Assembly: GCA_945888515.1 (NCBI GenBank)
Contig: CAMDAD010000015.1
Location: forward strand, 1-64,000
Length of the DNA stretch: 64,000 nt
Source of the DNA: Akkermansia muciniphila
Lineage (GTDB): Bacteria > Verrucomicrobiota > Verrucomicrobiia > Verrucomicrobiales > Akkermansiaceae
Reading direction: 5' to 3'
Below the pieces are notes generated by a model that was not told the DNA's origin, made no database searches, and saw only the letters and a list, made by a program, of their open reading frames with translations. Each line of letters starts with the position of its first letter. Position 1 is the stretch's first letter. Both the position numbers and the translations under genes were made by a program. Below are positions 54,786-62,680 of this stretch, piece by piece.

Positions 54786-54822
54786 TTGCATAGGCTCCTT
54801 TTTTGATTAAACGTTCTTTCAG
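54786..54822 (+). promoter_or_regulatory. candidate promoter and LacI-type operator of the beta-strand-repeat gene
   Basis: A TTGCAT box (54786-54791) is followed at similar spacing to the 42691 promoter by TTGATTAAACGTTCTTTCAG (54803-54822), one of the AAACGTT motifs. It lies about 190 bases before the 2098-residue gene and close to the divergent alpha-mannosidase start, so one site could control both. Confidence 0.42.
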
Positions 54823-55012
54823 TTGAAGCGCTGCGTGCGAATCATCGAGTTGTTGTGAGCTTTTTTTGCTGCCTAACGACGTGATTCAATCCTTCGCATC
54901 ATTGCTTTAACCCTACAACCCAATGCGCCCTCTCCGTCCTAGCCCAACATGTTTTCTGTTACCTGAGCCAACGATCCCGATTCGAATCTAATCCAACCCA
55001 ACAACAATCGCT

Positions 55013-58000
55013 ATGAAACCCAAATTCATGAATTCCTTGATGTCGCATGTAACATCTGCCGTTTTGTGTTCCTTACTCGCAAGTTTTACCCATGCGGCCA
55101 ATTTGACCTGGGACACCGCAGGAGGTGATGGTATTACTGTCACCGCTGGGAGCGGTGCCTGGAATACTACGACAGGAAACACCGTCTGGAATAATGCTGG
55201 CACGAATGCCATTTGGAGTCAAACTTCCACCACCGACGGCAGCAACACCGCCACCTTCGCAGGCGCAGACGGCACCGTTGACAAGTATGTGATCACTCTC
55301 GGCGCACAAATGGCTGCGGAGTCTATCACTTTTAACAGCAGTGGATACCGGATCACGGGTAGCACCTTGGCGCTCATGCCAACGACAGCGACCAGTGGCA
55401 CCATCACAGTCGCAGCTGGAAAAACCGCGACCATCAATTCGATTCTCCGCTATGCGCACAATACCGCCGCAAGTGTCAGCGTCGGGTCAGGTGGAACTCT
55501 CAATCTCGGTGGTGGCACGACCGCGACAAATAATCCACAGTTTGCGTTCACCGGTGCGGGAACCGTCAATATGACAGCGGGGACTTATGCTTCCAACATC
55601 GGGAGCATTGGCACATCCAGCTTCAATCAGACCGGTGGCACCTACAATATCACGCCCGGAAATAATGGTGGTTTCTACATCAACAGCGCCACTCAAAATG
55701 TCGCCTATAATCTTTCCGCTGGCACCCTGACTGTTAATGGAAACGCCACAGTTGTGAACAATGTGAGTAACGCCCACTTAGGCATCGGAAACGGCACCAG
55801 CACATTTTCATCCTCTCTGAATGTGAGTGGTACCGGCATCATGAATGTTGGCACCACTGCTGGCACTTACGGCGAGATTCGCATCGGAAATACTACATCA
55901 TCCAACGGCACGTTCAATGTCTCGGGTGGCACGGTCACCGTTGGAACCGGCGCCATCGGCAATAAGATTTACTTCTTCAAGAACGGGGCCAGTGCGGGCT
56001 TCACCGCTAGTATGAGCCAGTCCGCTGGCACGGTGACGGCCAATGGCATCCAATTCGGCAGCTCGACTGGCACCTACGATGCGACCTCAGCAGCTAGCTT
56101 GACTCTTAGCGGCGGCACTCTCTACATTGGAGACCGAGGCATTGTGCGAGGCTCTGGAGATCCAGTCCTGAGCCTTCCGGTCATCATCAAACTTCAAGGC
56201 GGCATTGTCGGAGCATCCGACAATTGGTCATCCTCGCTCAATATGAAGCTGGGAGTCATCAGTGGTGGTCCCGTTTTTCAAGCAGAGACCAGTGGGGCGA
56301 TTTCCAAAGACATTGCCTTATCCGGAGTTCTTTCGGATGATGACTCCGTCAGCGGCGCGCTTACCAAGACCGGTGGAGGCAAGTTGACACTTTCTGGAGC
56401 GAACACCTATACGGGCGCGACCCGTATCAACGCTGGCACGCTGGCCCTTGGAGCGAGCAATGTGTTGCCCGACACAACAGCTGTTTCCATTGGCGCGGCC
56501 ACTCTCAATGCCGAAACATTTACTGACACCGCCGGAGCGCTGGATGTCACGGGTAGTGCAACCATCAATCTTGGCTCGGGAGCCACGTTGGCCTTTGCCG
56601 ATAGCAGCGCAGTCGATTGGACCGGAGGCACTTTGAACATCACGGGAACCTTTATTCCTGGTGCATCTCTGCGTTTTGGTGCTACCAATGCTGGATTGAC
56701 CGCAGGTCAACTCGGCAGTATTACCATCAGCGGTTTTTCCAATTTAATCTTGAATGAATCCGGTTACCTCACGGTGGTCGATAGCACTCCGCCGACTCTT
56801 ACAAGCATCATCGACAACAAGAGTGCCGGGCCAATCGCGGCAGGCACCACGGTGATTTACACCGTGACATTTAACGAACCCATGGATGTGACTACGATCA
56901 GCGCATCCGACTTCGATAATGCGGGTACGGCTGGATATTCCATTGGAACCGTCACCTCGGTCTCATCAACGGTTTTTACCGTGCAGGTTACCAACACCAC
57001 TGCGGGCAGTCTTATCCTAGGAATTCCAACAACGGCCACCATCACGGATGCCGTTGGTAATGCGTTTGCAGGTGGTCCCACTCAGATCGATGATACCACT
57101 ATCACCGTCAACAACTCTTCCGCGCCTGTTCTCCTTGCGAGTAATATCGTCGATGACAAAGCGGCGCAGCCCGTCGCGCCCAACATGGTAGTGACATATA
57201 CTCTGACTTTCAGTGAGGATATAGATGCCTTGACAATGAGCGCGGGCGATTTGAGTAATGCTGGGACGGCGCTCGTCGATATAGGTGCCATTACTGAAAT
57301 CAGTCCCGGCGTTTTCACCGTACAAGCGACACCCATTGTCACTGGTACACTTCGATTGATGATCAATGCGGATGCGGAAATTCGAGCGGCGTCCTCGGGC
57401 AATGTACTCAACACAAGCTCTGCCATATTGGATGCGGATACGATCACTGTCGGAAATTATCTCTTCTGGGATACTGTAGCAGATGATGGTTCTGCACTTA
57501 CATCAGGCAGTGGAAGCTGGGATCTAATCTTTGGAAACAACGTCTGGAATAATGTAACCAACAACGTGACTTGGAGTCAGCCTTCGATCAGTGATGCCAG
57601 CAATGCGGCGGTGTTCGGCGGTGTGGATGGCACGGCTGACCAATACGTGGTTACCATTGGAACAACCGCAACAATGGCTGCGGAGTCGATCAATTTCACC
57701 AGCAGTGGTTATCTCATTACAGGAGGCAACCTGGCTTTGAGACCGACGAATACGACGAATGGAGAGATTGCTGTTGCCGCGAACAAAACGGCAACCATCA
57801 ACTCCGCCATCAGTTACTCAAACAATGCGATCGCCAACATCACGGTGAACTCGGGAGCTATACTCAATCTGGGAGGGGGCGCGACCAATTCCCAATACCG
57901 ATTTGCTGGAGCTGGTTCGGTCAACATGACCGGTGGATCATACATTGCCAACGTTGGCAGGGTGAACACGGCATCATTCAATCACAGCGCTGGCACCTTT

Positions 58001-61000
58001 AACATGAATCTGCCCGATGGGACAGATGGTTACTACATTGGTTACACTGCTGGCCACAGCGTGAACTTCACCCTTTCAGGGACAGGTATCATCAACGCCA
58101 ATTCCATTGGCACGACTCAAACCAATTCATTTTTGGCCATCGGTCGCACTTCGGGTATCACGACAAACAAGAACACGCTGACCGTGCAAGCTGGTGGCAA
58201 TTTGAATGTGGGCAACGGTGTCAGCAAAGCAGGCGAATTGCGTTTAGCCTTCGATAGTGCCTCGAATGGAAAACTCGACGTGCAGGGAGGCTCCGTAGTT
58301 GTGGGGCAATTGACTGGTACCGTCACTGCCGCCAACCAGATATACTTTTTCAAGGCTGGTTCTAGTTCTGGTTACGCCGCGGAGATGACTCAATCCGGTG
58401 GCTCGGTTACTGCGAACGGAATTCAATTCGGAGGTTCGACGGGAACTTATCACCCGGCATCTGCGGCCAATCTAACGCTGAGCGGCGGTGATTTTTACGT
58501 CGGCGCGCAAGGCATCACCCGCGGCTCGGCTGCCGCAGATCTACCGATCAGTATCAAACTACAGGGCGGCACGCTCGGAGCGCATCAAAACTGGATCTCT
58601 TCTATCGATATGAAGTTGGGGGCAGCCACCATTCGAACGCAGGACGCTGCTACTTCAGCACGTAATATCAACCTCTCGGGCGTGCTTTCCGATGACAGCA
58701 GTGCTGGTTCTCTCACCAAAACAGGAACAGGCACGCTGACGATCTCCGGTGCAAGCGACAACAGCTACACGGGGGCAACCACGGTCAATGCTGGCACCTT
58801 GAATCTGGGCAAGGTAAATGCAGTGAGTCGCTCTAGCTCGCTGACGATCGCAAATGGGGCAGCCCTTGCTCTCAGCAGCAGCTCGAGCACTGTGCCCAAC
58901 CTCACGTTTGCAGGAACTGGTACGATAAGTTTCAACGTCGCAGACGGACACAGCCTTACGGTTAATGGCCTTGATGGTGTCGCGAACAACGGAGCTGCCG
59001 GTTCTGTCACCATCAACATTACTGGCAATACCCCCGCCACTGGCACCTACACGTTGATTGATTACAGCGGTGCTTTGCAAGGCAGCGGCTTCAGCGCTTT
59101 CGTCCTCGGCAATGTGCCCGCAGGTAAAAACTATTCGCTTTTCCATGATACCACGGGTGGAGCTGTACAGTTAGTAGTCACCAGCAACTATACATGGACG
59201 GGTGCTTCGAGCAGCGAATGGAGCACTGCCACGATCGGGGGTTCGAAAAATTGGTCAAAAGACGGCAGCGCAATCGATTACTTGAATGATCTTGGGGTAA
59301 TCTTCGATAACACCGCTACCAGTTTCGTCGTGGACATCTCCGGTGCTGATGTGAGCCCTCTCTCCGTAGCGTTTAACAGTGGCAGTTACACCCTGCAAGG
59401 CACGCATACGATTTCTGGTGCCGGAATGGTCACCGTGGCATCCGGCGCGACTCTCAAGCTTGGTTCCTCGGACAAGTTGCCCAATGGCGCAGGTGCGGGC
59501 AATGTCGTGATCAACGGCACTCTGGATCTGAATGGCAATTCGGATACGATCAATGGATTGACGGGAACGGGCACTGTTGACAACACCGCCACTGGGACGA
59601 CTTCTACTCTGACACTGGGCGCGAACGCGGGAGCTAATTTCGCTGGTTCGCTTGCCAATACGATCGGCACCCTGGCGATTACCAAGACCGGCGCATCGGA
59701 TGTCACTCTGAGCGGCAGTAACACCTACAGTGGAGCGACGACCATCAATCAAGGTCGTCTGTTCATCGATGCTGCGAGTGCGTTTTCTCCGAACACTGCG
59801 GTGACGGTCAATAACGGTGCGTCGCTCGTCTTGAATGCAGGGAGTGCACCTACCTTCGCCCAAAGCATCTCACTTGCTTCCGGTTCGAACCTCTCGCAAC
59901 GCCAAGCGGCGACGATGAGTAGCGTGACATTGCCCGCTTCTGGTTCCGTGAAGTTTAACTTCGATGATGTGGCTACGCAAGCATTTAGCATCACCACGAC
60001 TCAAACATTGAGCGGTAGTCTGGATATCCAAGTAGGTGGTAACCATGCAACCGTGGGTAACGTGACTCTGAATGCCATCATAAGTGGTAGTGCAGGTAGC
60101 TTGATCAAGTCCGGCCCGGGCCGGTTGATTCTCAGAGGCGCGAACACTTTCGCTGGAGGTGTTAGCATCAAGAGTGGCACTCTCGAAAGCCAGGCCACGC
60201 CCACGACACTGGGCTCGGGCACAGTGACAATGGGCGGTGCTGGTTCGACCGGTGCGACTTTTCTGACCGGACAACCCAATTCGAATCCATTTGTCATCCA
60301 AGCCCCTGATAGTGGCAACGTGGTCGTTGGAGCAAACGGCGCTGGCTCGGGCTTCACTCTGTCAGGAGGTGTGACTTTGAATGGCAACCTCACCTTGCAG
60401 ACGTTCGACAATACGATCAGTGGCAGCATCAAGGCGGGTGTTATTCTCACAGGTGGTGTGACCGGGACAGGCAACCTGCTCCTCAACAATTTGGGGCTTG
60501 CGGCAAACACCATCACGATCAGTGGTAGCGGTGTGAATCACACGGGAAGGATCATTCTGCAAGGTGCTGCCACCGGTAATACCACGGTCAGTGCCGCCAT
60601 CGGCTCGAATGTAACCGGTATTACGCAAGACAGTACGTCTTCTCTCTTGGTTCTCAGTGCTGCAAACAGCTATGATTGCGATCTGAGCATCAATGCGGGA
60701 ACTGTGCGGATTTCGAACAATACAAATACCGCCAATGATGCATCGACGGTGACAATCGCAGAAATCGGGGCAACTCTCGATCTCACTTACAGCGGCACCG
60801 ATCAAGTGGCCCAACTGGTGATCGGCACTAACGTTTTAGCGAGTGGTGTTTATGGCAAGCTGGGTTCTACGTCGCCTGTGATCGGCATCCCTCAAATCAC
60901 TGGTGATGGCACTCTAACAGTTGGAACCACAGGTGTTACATACGCTACTTGGATCAGTGGAACATTTGCCAATGGTCAAGTGGCCGCGGGTCAGCAAGGT

Positions 61001-61309
61001 GCAAATGATGATCCTGATGGCGATGGAATTTCGAATCTCCTAGAATTTGCCATTGAGGGACAAGACCCCACCGTGCCAAACTCATCCGCAGGTGGGTTAA
61101 ATGGCTCGATTTTTTCGTTCAACAAACGTCAGAACCCCGCTGTTACGGGTGTTACTTATGCAATCGAGGAATCGACTGACCTCGGTGTGGCTGATGACTG
61201 GAGTGAGGTAACTGGCGCCAATTACATCAATACGCCAACCACGATTTCGTATTCCTACAATACCAACGCCGCTCCACGAAACTTCCTGCGTCTGAAGGTC
61301 AGCCAGTAA
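55013..61309 (+). CDS. giant secreted beta-strand-repeat protein
   Basis: 2098 residues with a signal-like N-terminus (SAVLCSLLASFTHAANL). It is rich in Gly/Thr/Ser/Asn and carries four autotransporter-associated beta-strand repeats: ALTKTGGGKLTLSGANTYTG (residue ~450), SLTKTGTGTLTISGASDNSY (~1232), AITKTGASDVTLSGSNTYSG (~1555) and SLIKSGPGRLILRGANTFAG (~1696). Two Ig-like domains lie at about residues 590-815 (PTLTSIIDNKSAGPIAAG, DDKAAQPVAPNMVVTYTLTF). There is no C-terminal beta-barrel, so despite the repeat name it is not a classical autotransporter. It ends with NDDPDGDGISNLLEFAIEG and the C-terminal module shared with other genes here. A surface or extracellular adhesin/scaffold role is inferred. 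Confidence 0.88.
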   Translation: MKPKFMNSLMSHVTSAVLCSLLASFTHAANLTWDTAGGDGITVTAGSGAWNTTTGNTVWNNAGTNAIWSQTSTTDGSNTATFAGADGTVDKYVITLGAQMAAESITFNSSGYRITGSTLALMPTTATSGTITVAAGKTATINSILRYAHNTAASVSVGSGGTLNLGGGTTATNNPQFAFTGAGTVNMTAGTYASNIGSIGTSSFNQTGGTYNITPGNNGGFYINSATQNVAYNLSAGTLTVNGNATVVNNVSNAHLGIGNGTSTFSSSLNVSGTGIMNVGTTAGTYGEIRIGNTTSSNGTFNVSGGTVTVGTGAIGNKIYFFKNGASAGFTASMSQSAGTVTANGIQFGSSTGTYDATSAASLTLSGGTLYIGDRGIVRGSGDPVLSLPVIIKLQGGIVGASDNWSSSLNMKLGVISGGPVFQAETSGAISKDIALSGVLSDDDSVSGALTKTGGGKLTLSGANTYTGATRINAGTLALGASNVLPDTTAVSIGAATLNAETFTDTAGALDVTGSATINLGSGATLAFADSSAVDWTGGTLNITGTFIPGASLRFGATNAGLTAGQLGSITISGFSNLILNESGYLTVVDSTPPTLTSIIDNKSAGPIAAGTTVIYTVTFNEPMDVTTISASDFDNAGTAGYSIGTVTSVSSTVFTVQVTNTTAGSLILGIPTTATITDAVGNAFAGGPTQIDDTTITVNNSSAPVLLASNIVDDKAAQPVAPNMVVTYTLTFSEDIDALTMSAGDLSNAGTALVDIGAITEISPGVFTVQATPIVTGTLRLMINADAEIRAASSGNVLNTSSAILDADTITVGNYLFWDTVADDGSALTSGSGSWDLIFGNNVWNNVTNNVTWSQPSISDASNAAVFGGVDGTADQYVVTIGTTATMAAESINFTSSGYLITGGNLALRPTNTTNGEIAVAANKTATINSAISYSNNAIANITVNSGAILNLGGGATNSQYRFAGAGSVNMTGGSYIANVGRVNTASFNHSAGTFNMNLPDGTDGYYIGYTAGHSVNFTLSGTGIINANSIGTTQTNSFLAIGRTSGITTNKNTLTVQAGGNLNVGNGVSKAGELRLAFDSASNGKLDVQGGSVVVGQLTGTVTAANQIYFFKAGSSSGYAAEMTQSGGSVTANGIQFGGSTGTYHPASAANLTLSGGDFYVGAQGITRGSAAADLPISIKLQGGTLGAHQNWISSIDMKLGAATIRTQDAATSARNINLSGVLSDDSSAGSLTKTGTGTLTISGASDNSYTGATTVNAGTLNLGKVNAVSRSSSLTIANGAALALSSSSSTVPNLTFAGTGTISFNVADGHSLTVNGLDGVANNGAAGSVTINITGNTPATGTYTLIDYSGALQGSGFSAFVLGNVPAGKNYSLFHDTTGGAVQLVVTSNYTWTGASSSEWSTATIGGSKNWSKDGSAIDYLNDLGVIFDNTATSFVVDISGADVSPLSVAFNSGSYTLQGTHTISGAGMVTVASGATLKLGSSDKLPNGAGAGNVVINGTLDLNGNSDTINGLTGTGTVDNTATGTTSTLTLGANAGANFAGSLANTIGTLAITKTGASDVTLSGSNTYSGATTINQGRLFIDAASAFSPNTAVTVNNGASLVLNAGSAPTFAQSISLASGSNLSQRQAATMSSVTLPASGSVKFNFDDVATQAFSITTTQTLSGSLDIQVGGNHATVGNVTLNAIISGSAGSLIKSGPGRLILRGANTFAGGVSIKSGTLESQATPTTLGSGTVTMGGAGSTGATFLTGQPNSNPFVIQAPDSGNVVVGANGAGSGFTLSGGVTLNGNLTLQTFDNTISGSIKAGVILTGGVTGTGNLLLNNLGLAANTITISGSGVNHTGRIILQGAATGNTTVSAAIGSNVTGITQDSTSSLLVLSAANSYDCDLSINAGTVRISNNTNTANDASTVTIAEIGATLDLTYSGTDQVAQLVIGTNVLASGVYGKLGSTSPVIGIPQITGDGTLTVGTTGVTYATWISGTFANGQVAAGQQGANDDPDGDGISNLLEFAIEGQDPTVPNSSAGGLNGSIFSFNKRQNPAVTGVTYAIEESTDLGVADDWSEVTGANYINTPTTISYSYNTNAAPRNFLRLKVSQ
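55103..56456 (+). repeat. first copy of a 1.35-kb internal duplication
   Basis: Starts LTWDTAGGDGITVTAGSG and ends at the first beta-strand repeat. It parallels 57461-58815 throughout: TLNLGGG, ESITFNSSGYRITG, KLQGGIVGASDNW and NMKLGV have clear counterparts in the same order. The similarity is at protein level and diverged, so the duplication is old. Confidence 0.8.
57461..58815 (+). repeat. second copy of the 1.35-kb internal duplication
   Basis: Starts LFWDTVADDGSALTSGSG and contains ESINFTSSGYLITG, AILNLGGG, KLQGGTLGAHQNW and DMKLGA, matching the copy at 55103. It is separated from the first by two Ig-like domains that are themselves a tandem pair. Confidence 0.8.
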
Positions 61310-61373
61310 TCGGCGTGTCATTCCGATTTCTGGAAAAGCATTTTTCGTAGTAAGGGTTTTCTTCGAAATAAAA

Positions 61374-61416
61374 GGAGGCCGTCGTCCAGAGGTCGACGGT
61401 TCTCCCAATCTTTTTT
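61374..61416 (+). terminator. likely intrinsic terminator after the giant gene
   Basis: GGAG-G-CCGTCG, loop TCCAGAGGT, CGACGG-TT-CTCC, followed by CAATCTTTTTT. The stem is strong and a T run comes soon after. The rest of the 314 bases between 61309 and the LacI start at 61624 holds no clear gene or operator. Confidence 0.7.
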
Positions 61417-61623
61417 CAGTGATTTATACCACTTCTTATTCATGCAATGTTACCATTACTTTCTCTGCGACATCAATCATGCGGAAGTTCCGCCTTTTCT
61501 CATCGGTGTGCCATGTAGGTTGTTTGATATTGCAACGAAGTCTGAGCATCTATGAATCCTGCTCTTCTGAAACGAACCGAATCCAAGCTTGTCAAGGCAA
61601 CTGTTGACTCGCACACTCCCTAC

Positions 61624-62643
61624 ATGTCTATTTCTCAAGGAGGTGCAAAACTCCGAGACATCGCGGAACTCCTCGGTTGCTCGGTCGCTACTGTATCGAA
61701 TGCGATCAATGGTCGCGGTCGTATGAGCGAGGACATGCGTCAGCAAATTCTCGACAAGTGCGCGAAATTACATTTTGTTCCCAATTCTGCGGGTCGGAGC
61801 CTTCGCCTACAGAAGACAGACGCTGTCGGTGTGATTTATGCACCGTCGTTCGCGGAACTGTTTGGAAACGTATTCTATGCGCGAATCATGGAGGGTTTGG
61901 CGGAAACCTTCGGTGAGGCGGGACTCGACTTGGTTTTGGGAAATCGCCGGGATCCCGATGGCATGCCTTCGATCGTGAGGCAGGGAAAAGTCGACGCCTT
62001 GGTTGTGTTGGCAGGGGTTTTTACTTCCGGTGAATATGAGGTATTGCGACAATGTCCTGCGCCGCTTTGTATTGTCGACGGATATGTCCGTTCATTCGAA
62101 GCCGATTCACTCACCAGTGATGGTTTTGGCGGTGGTCAGCAGGTGGCCGAGCATCTCTTTCAACAGGGGCATCGTCGTGTCTTGATGACAGCGTATCGCG
62201 CGCCGCTTTACAATATTGAGCAGCGCATCGCCGGATTCTTTTCGGGTCTGCGCACCTGCGGACTCGATGTCAGTGAGTCAGAGGCACTCATTCGGGTCGA
62301 TGACGACCAAGAGGCGGCAGACGAGCTCTTGCTGCGTCTTCAATCGGATCATGCTCCGACGGCAGTTTTTGCTGTCAACGATACGATGGCTCTGCACTTG
62401 ATGGCCGCTCTGGAGCAGGCTGGTTTGCGGGTCCCGGAAGATGTCTCCGTGGTTGGATTCGATGATGATCCTGCGGCAGCTCGAGCGCGTCCGGCATTGA
62501 CAACAGTGGGCCTAAAAAAACGAGACATCGGGGCGGTCAGTGCGCGTATGGTTCTCGAACGGCTCTCAGCACCGAACAAGTCCATTGTGCACCAAGTTCA
62601 ACCAACAAAACTTGTTGTAAGGGATTCCGTCTCCCGTCGGTGA
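61624..62643 (+). CDS. LacI-family transcriptional regulator
   Basis: I use MSISQGGAKLRDIAELLGCS (61624), which puts the helix-turn-helix at its normal place; the ATG at 61552 would add 24 residues. The HTH is KLRDIAELLGCSVATVSNAINGRGRMS, followed by the hinge helix PNSAGRSLRLQKTDAVGVIY and a periplasmic-binding-like ligand domain (VFYARIMEGLAETFGEAGLDLVL, VFAVNDTMALHLMAALEQAG, VSVVGFDDDP). It most likely represses the surrounding polysaccharide genes until its sugar ligand appears. The AAACGTT motifs in this half of the window are its natural candidates. It precedes the last sulfatase gene by 37 bases. Confidence 0.93.
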   Translation: MSISQGGAKLRDIAELLGCSVATVSNAINGRGRMSEDMRQQILDKCAKLHFVPNSAGRSLRLQKTDAVGVIYAPSFAELFGNVFYARIMEGLAETFGEAGLDLVLGNRRDPDGMPSIVRQGKVDALVVLAGVFTSGEYEVLRQCPAPLCIVDGYVRSFEADSLTSDGFGGGQQVAEHLFQQGHRRVLMTAYRAPLYNIEQRIAGFFSGLRTCGLDVSESEALIRVDDDQEAADELLLRLQSDHAPTAVFAVNDTMALHLMAALEQAGLRVPEDVSVVGFDDDPAAARARPALTTVGLKKRDIGAVSARMVLERLSAPNKSIVHQVQPTKLVVRDSVSRR

Positions 62644-62680
62644 TTGATTGCATGGTTTCAATGAGATGAATTGAATTTCG

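Noticed and set aside
58655-59863. Long minus-strand frames inside the giant repeat gene (58655-59146, 59255-59863)
   Set aside because: Shadows of the Gly/Thr/Ser-rich + strand gene, with arginine- and cysteine-rich compositions and no motifs.
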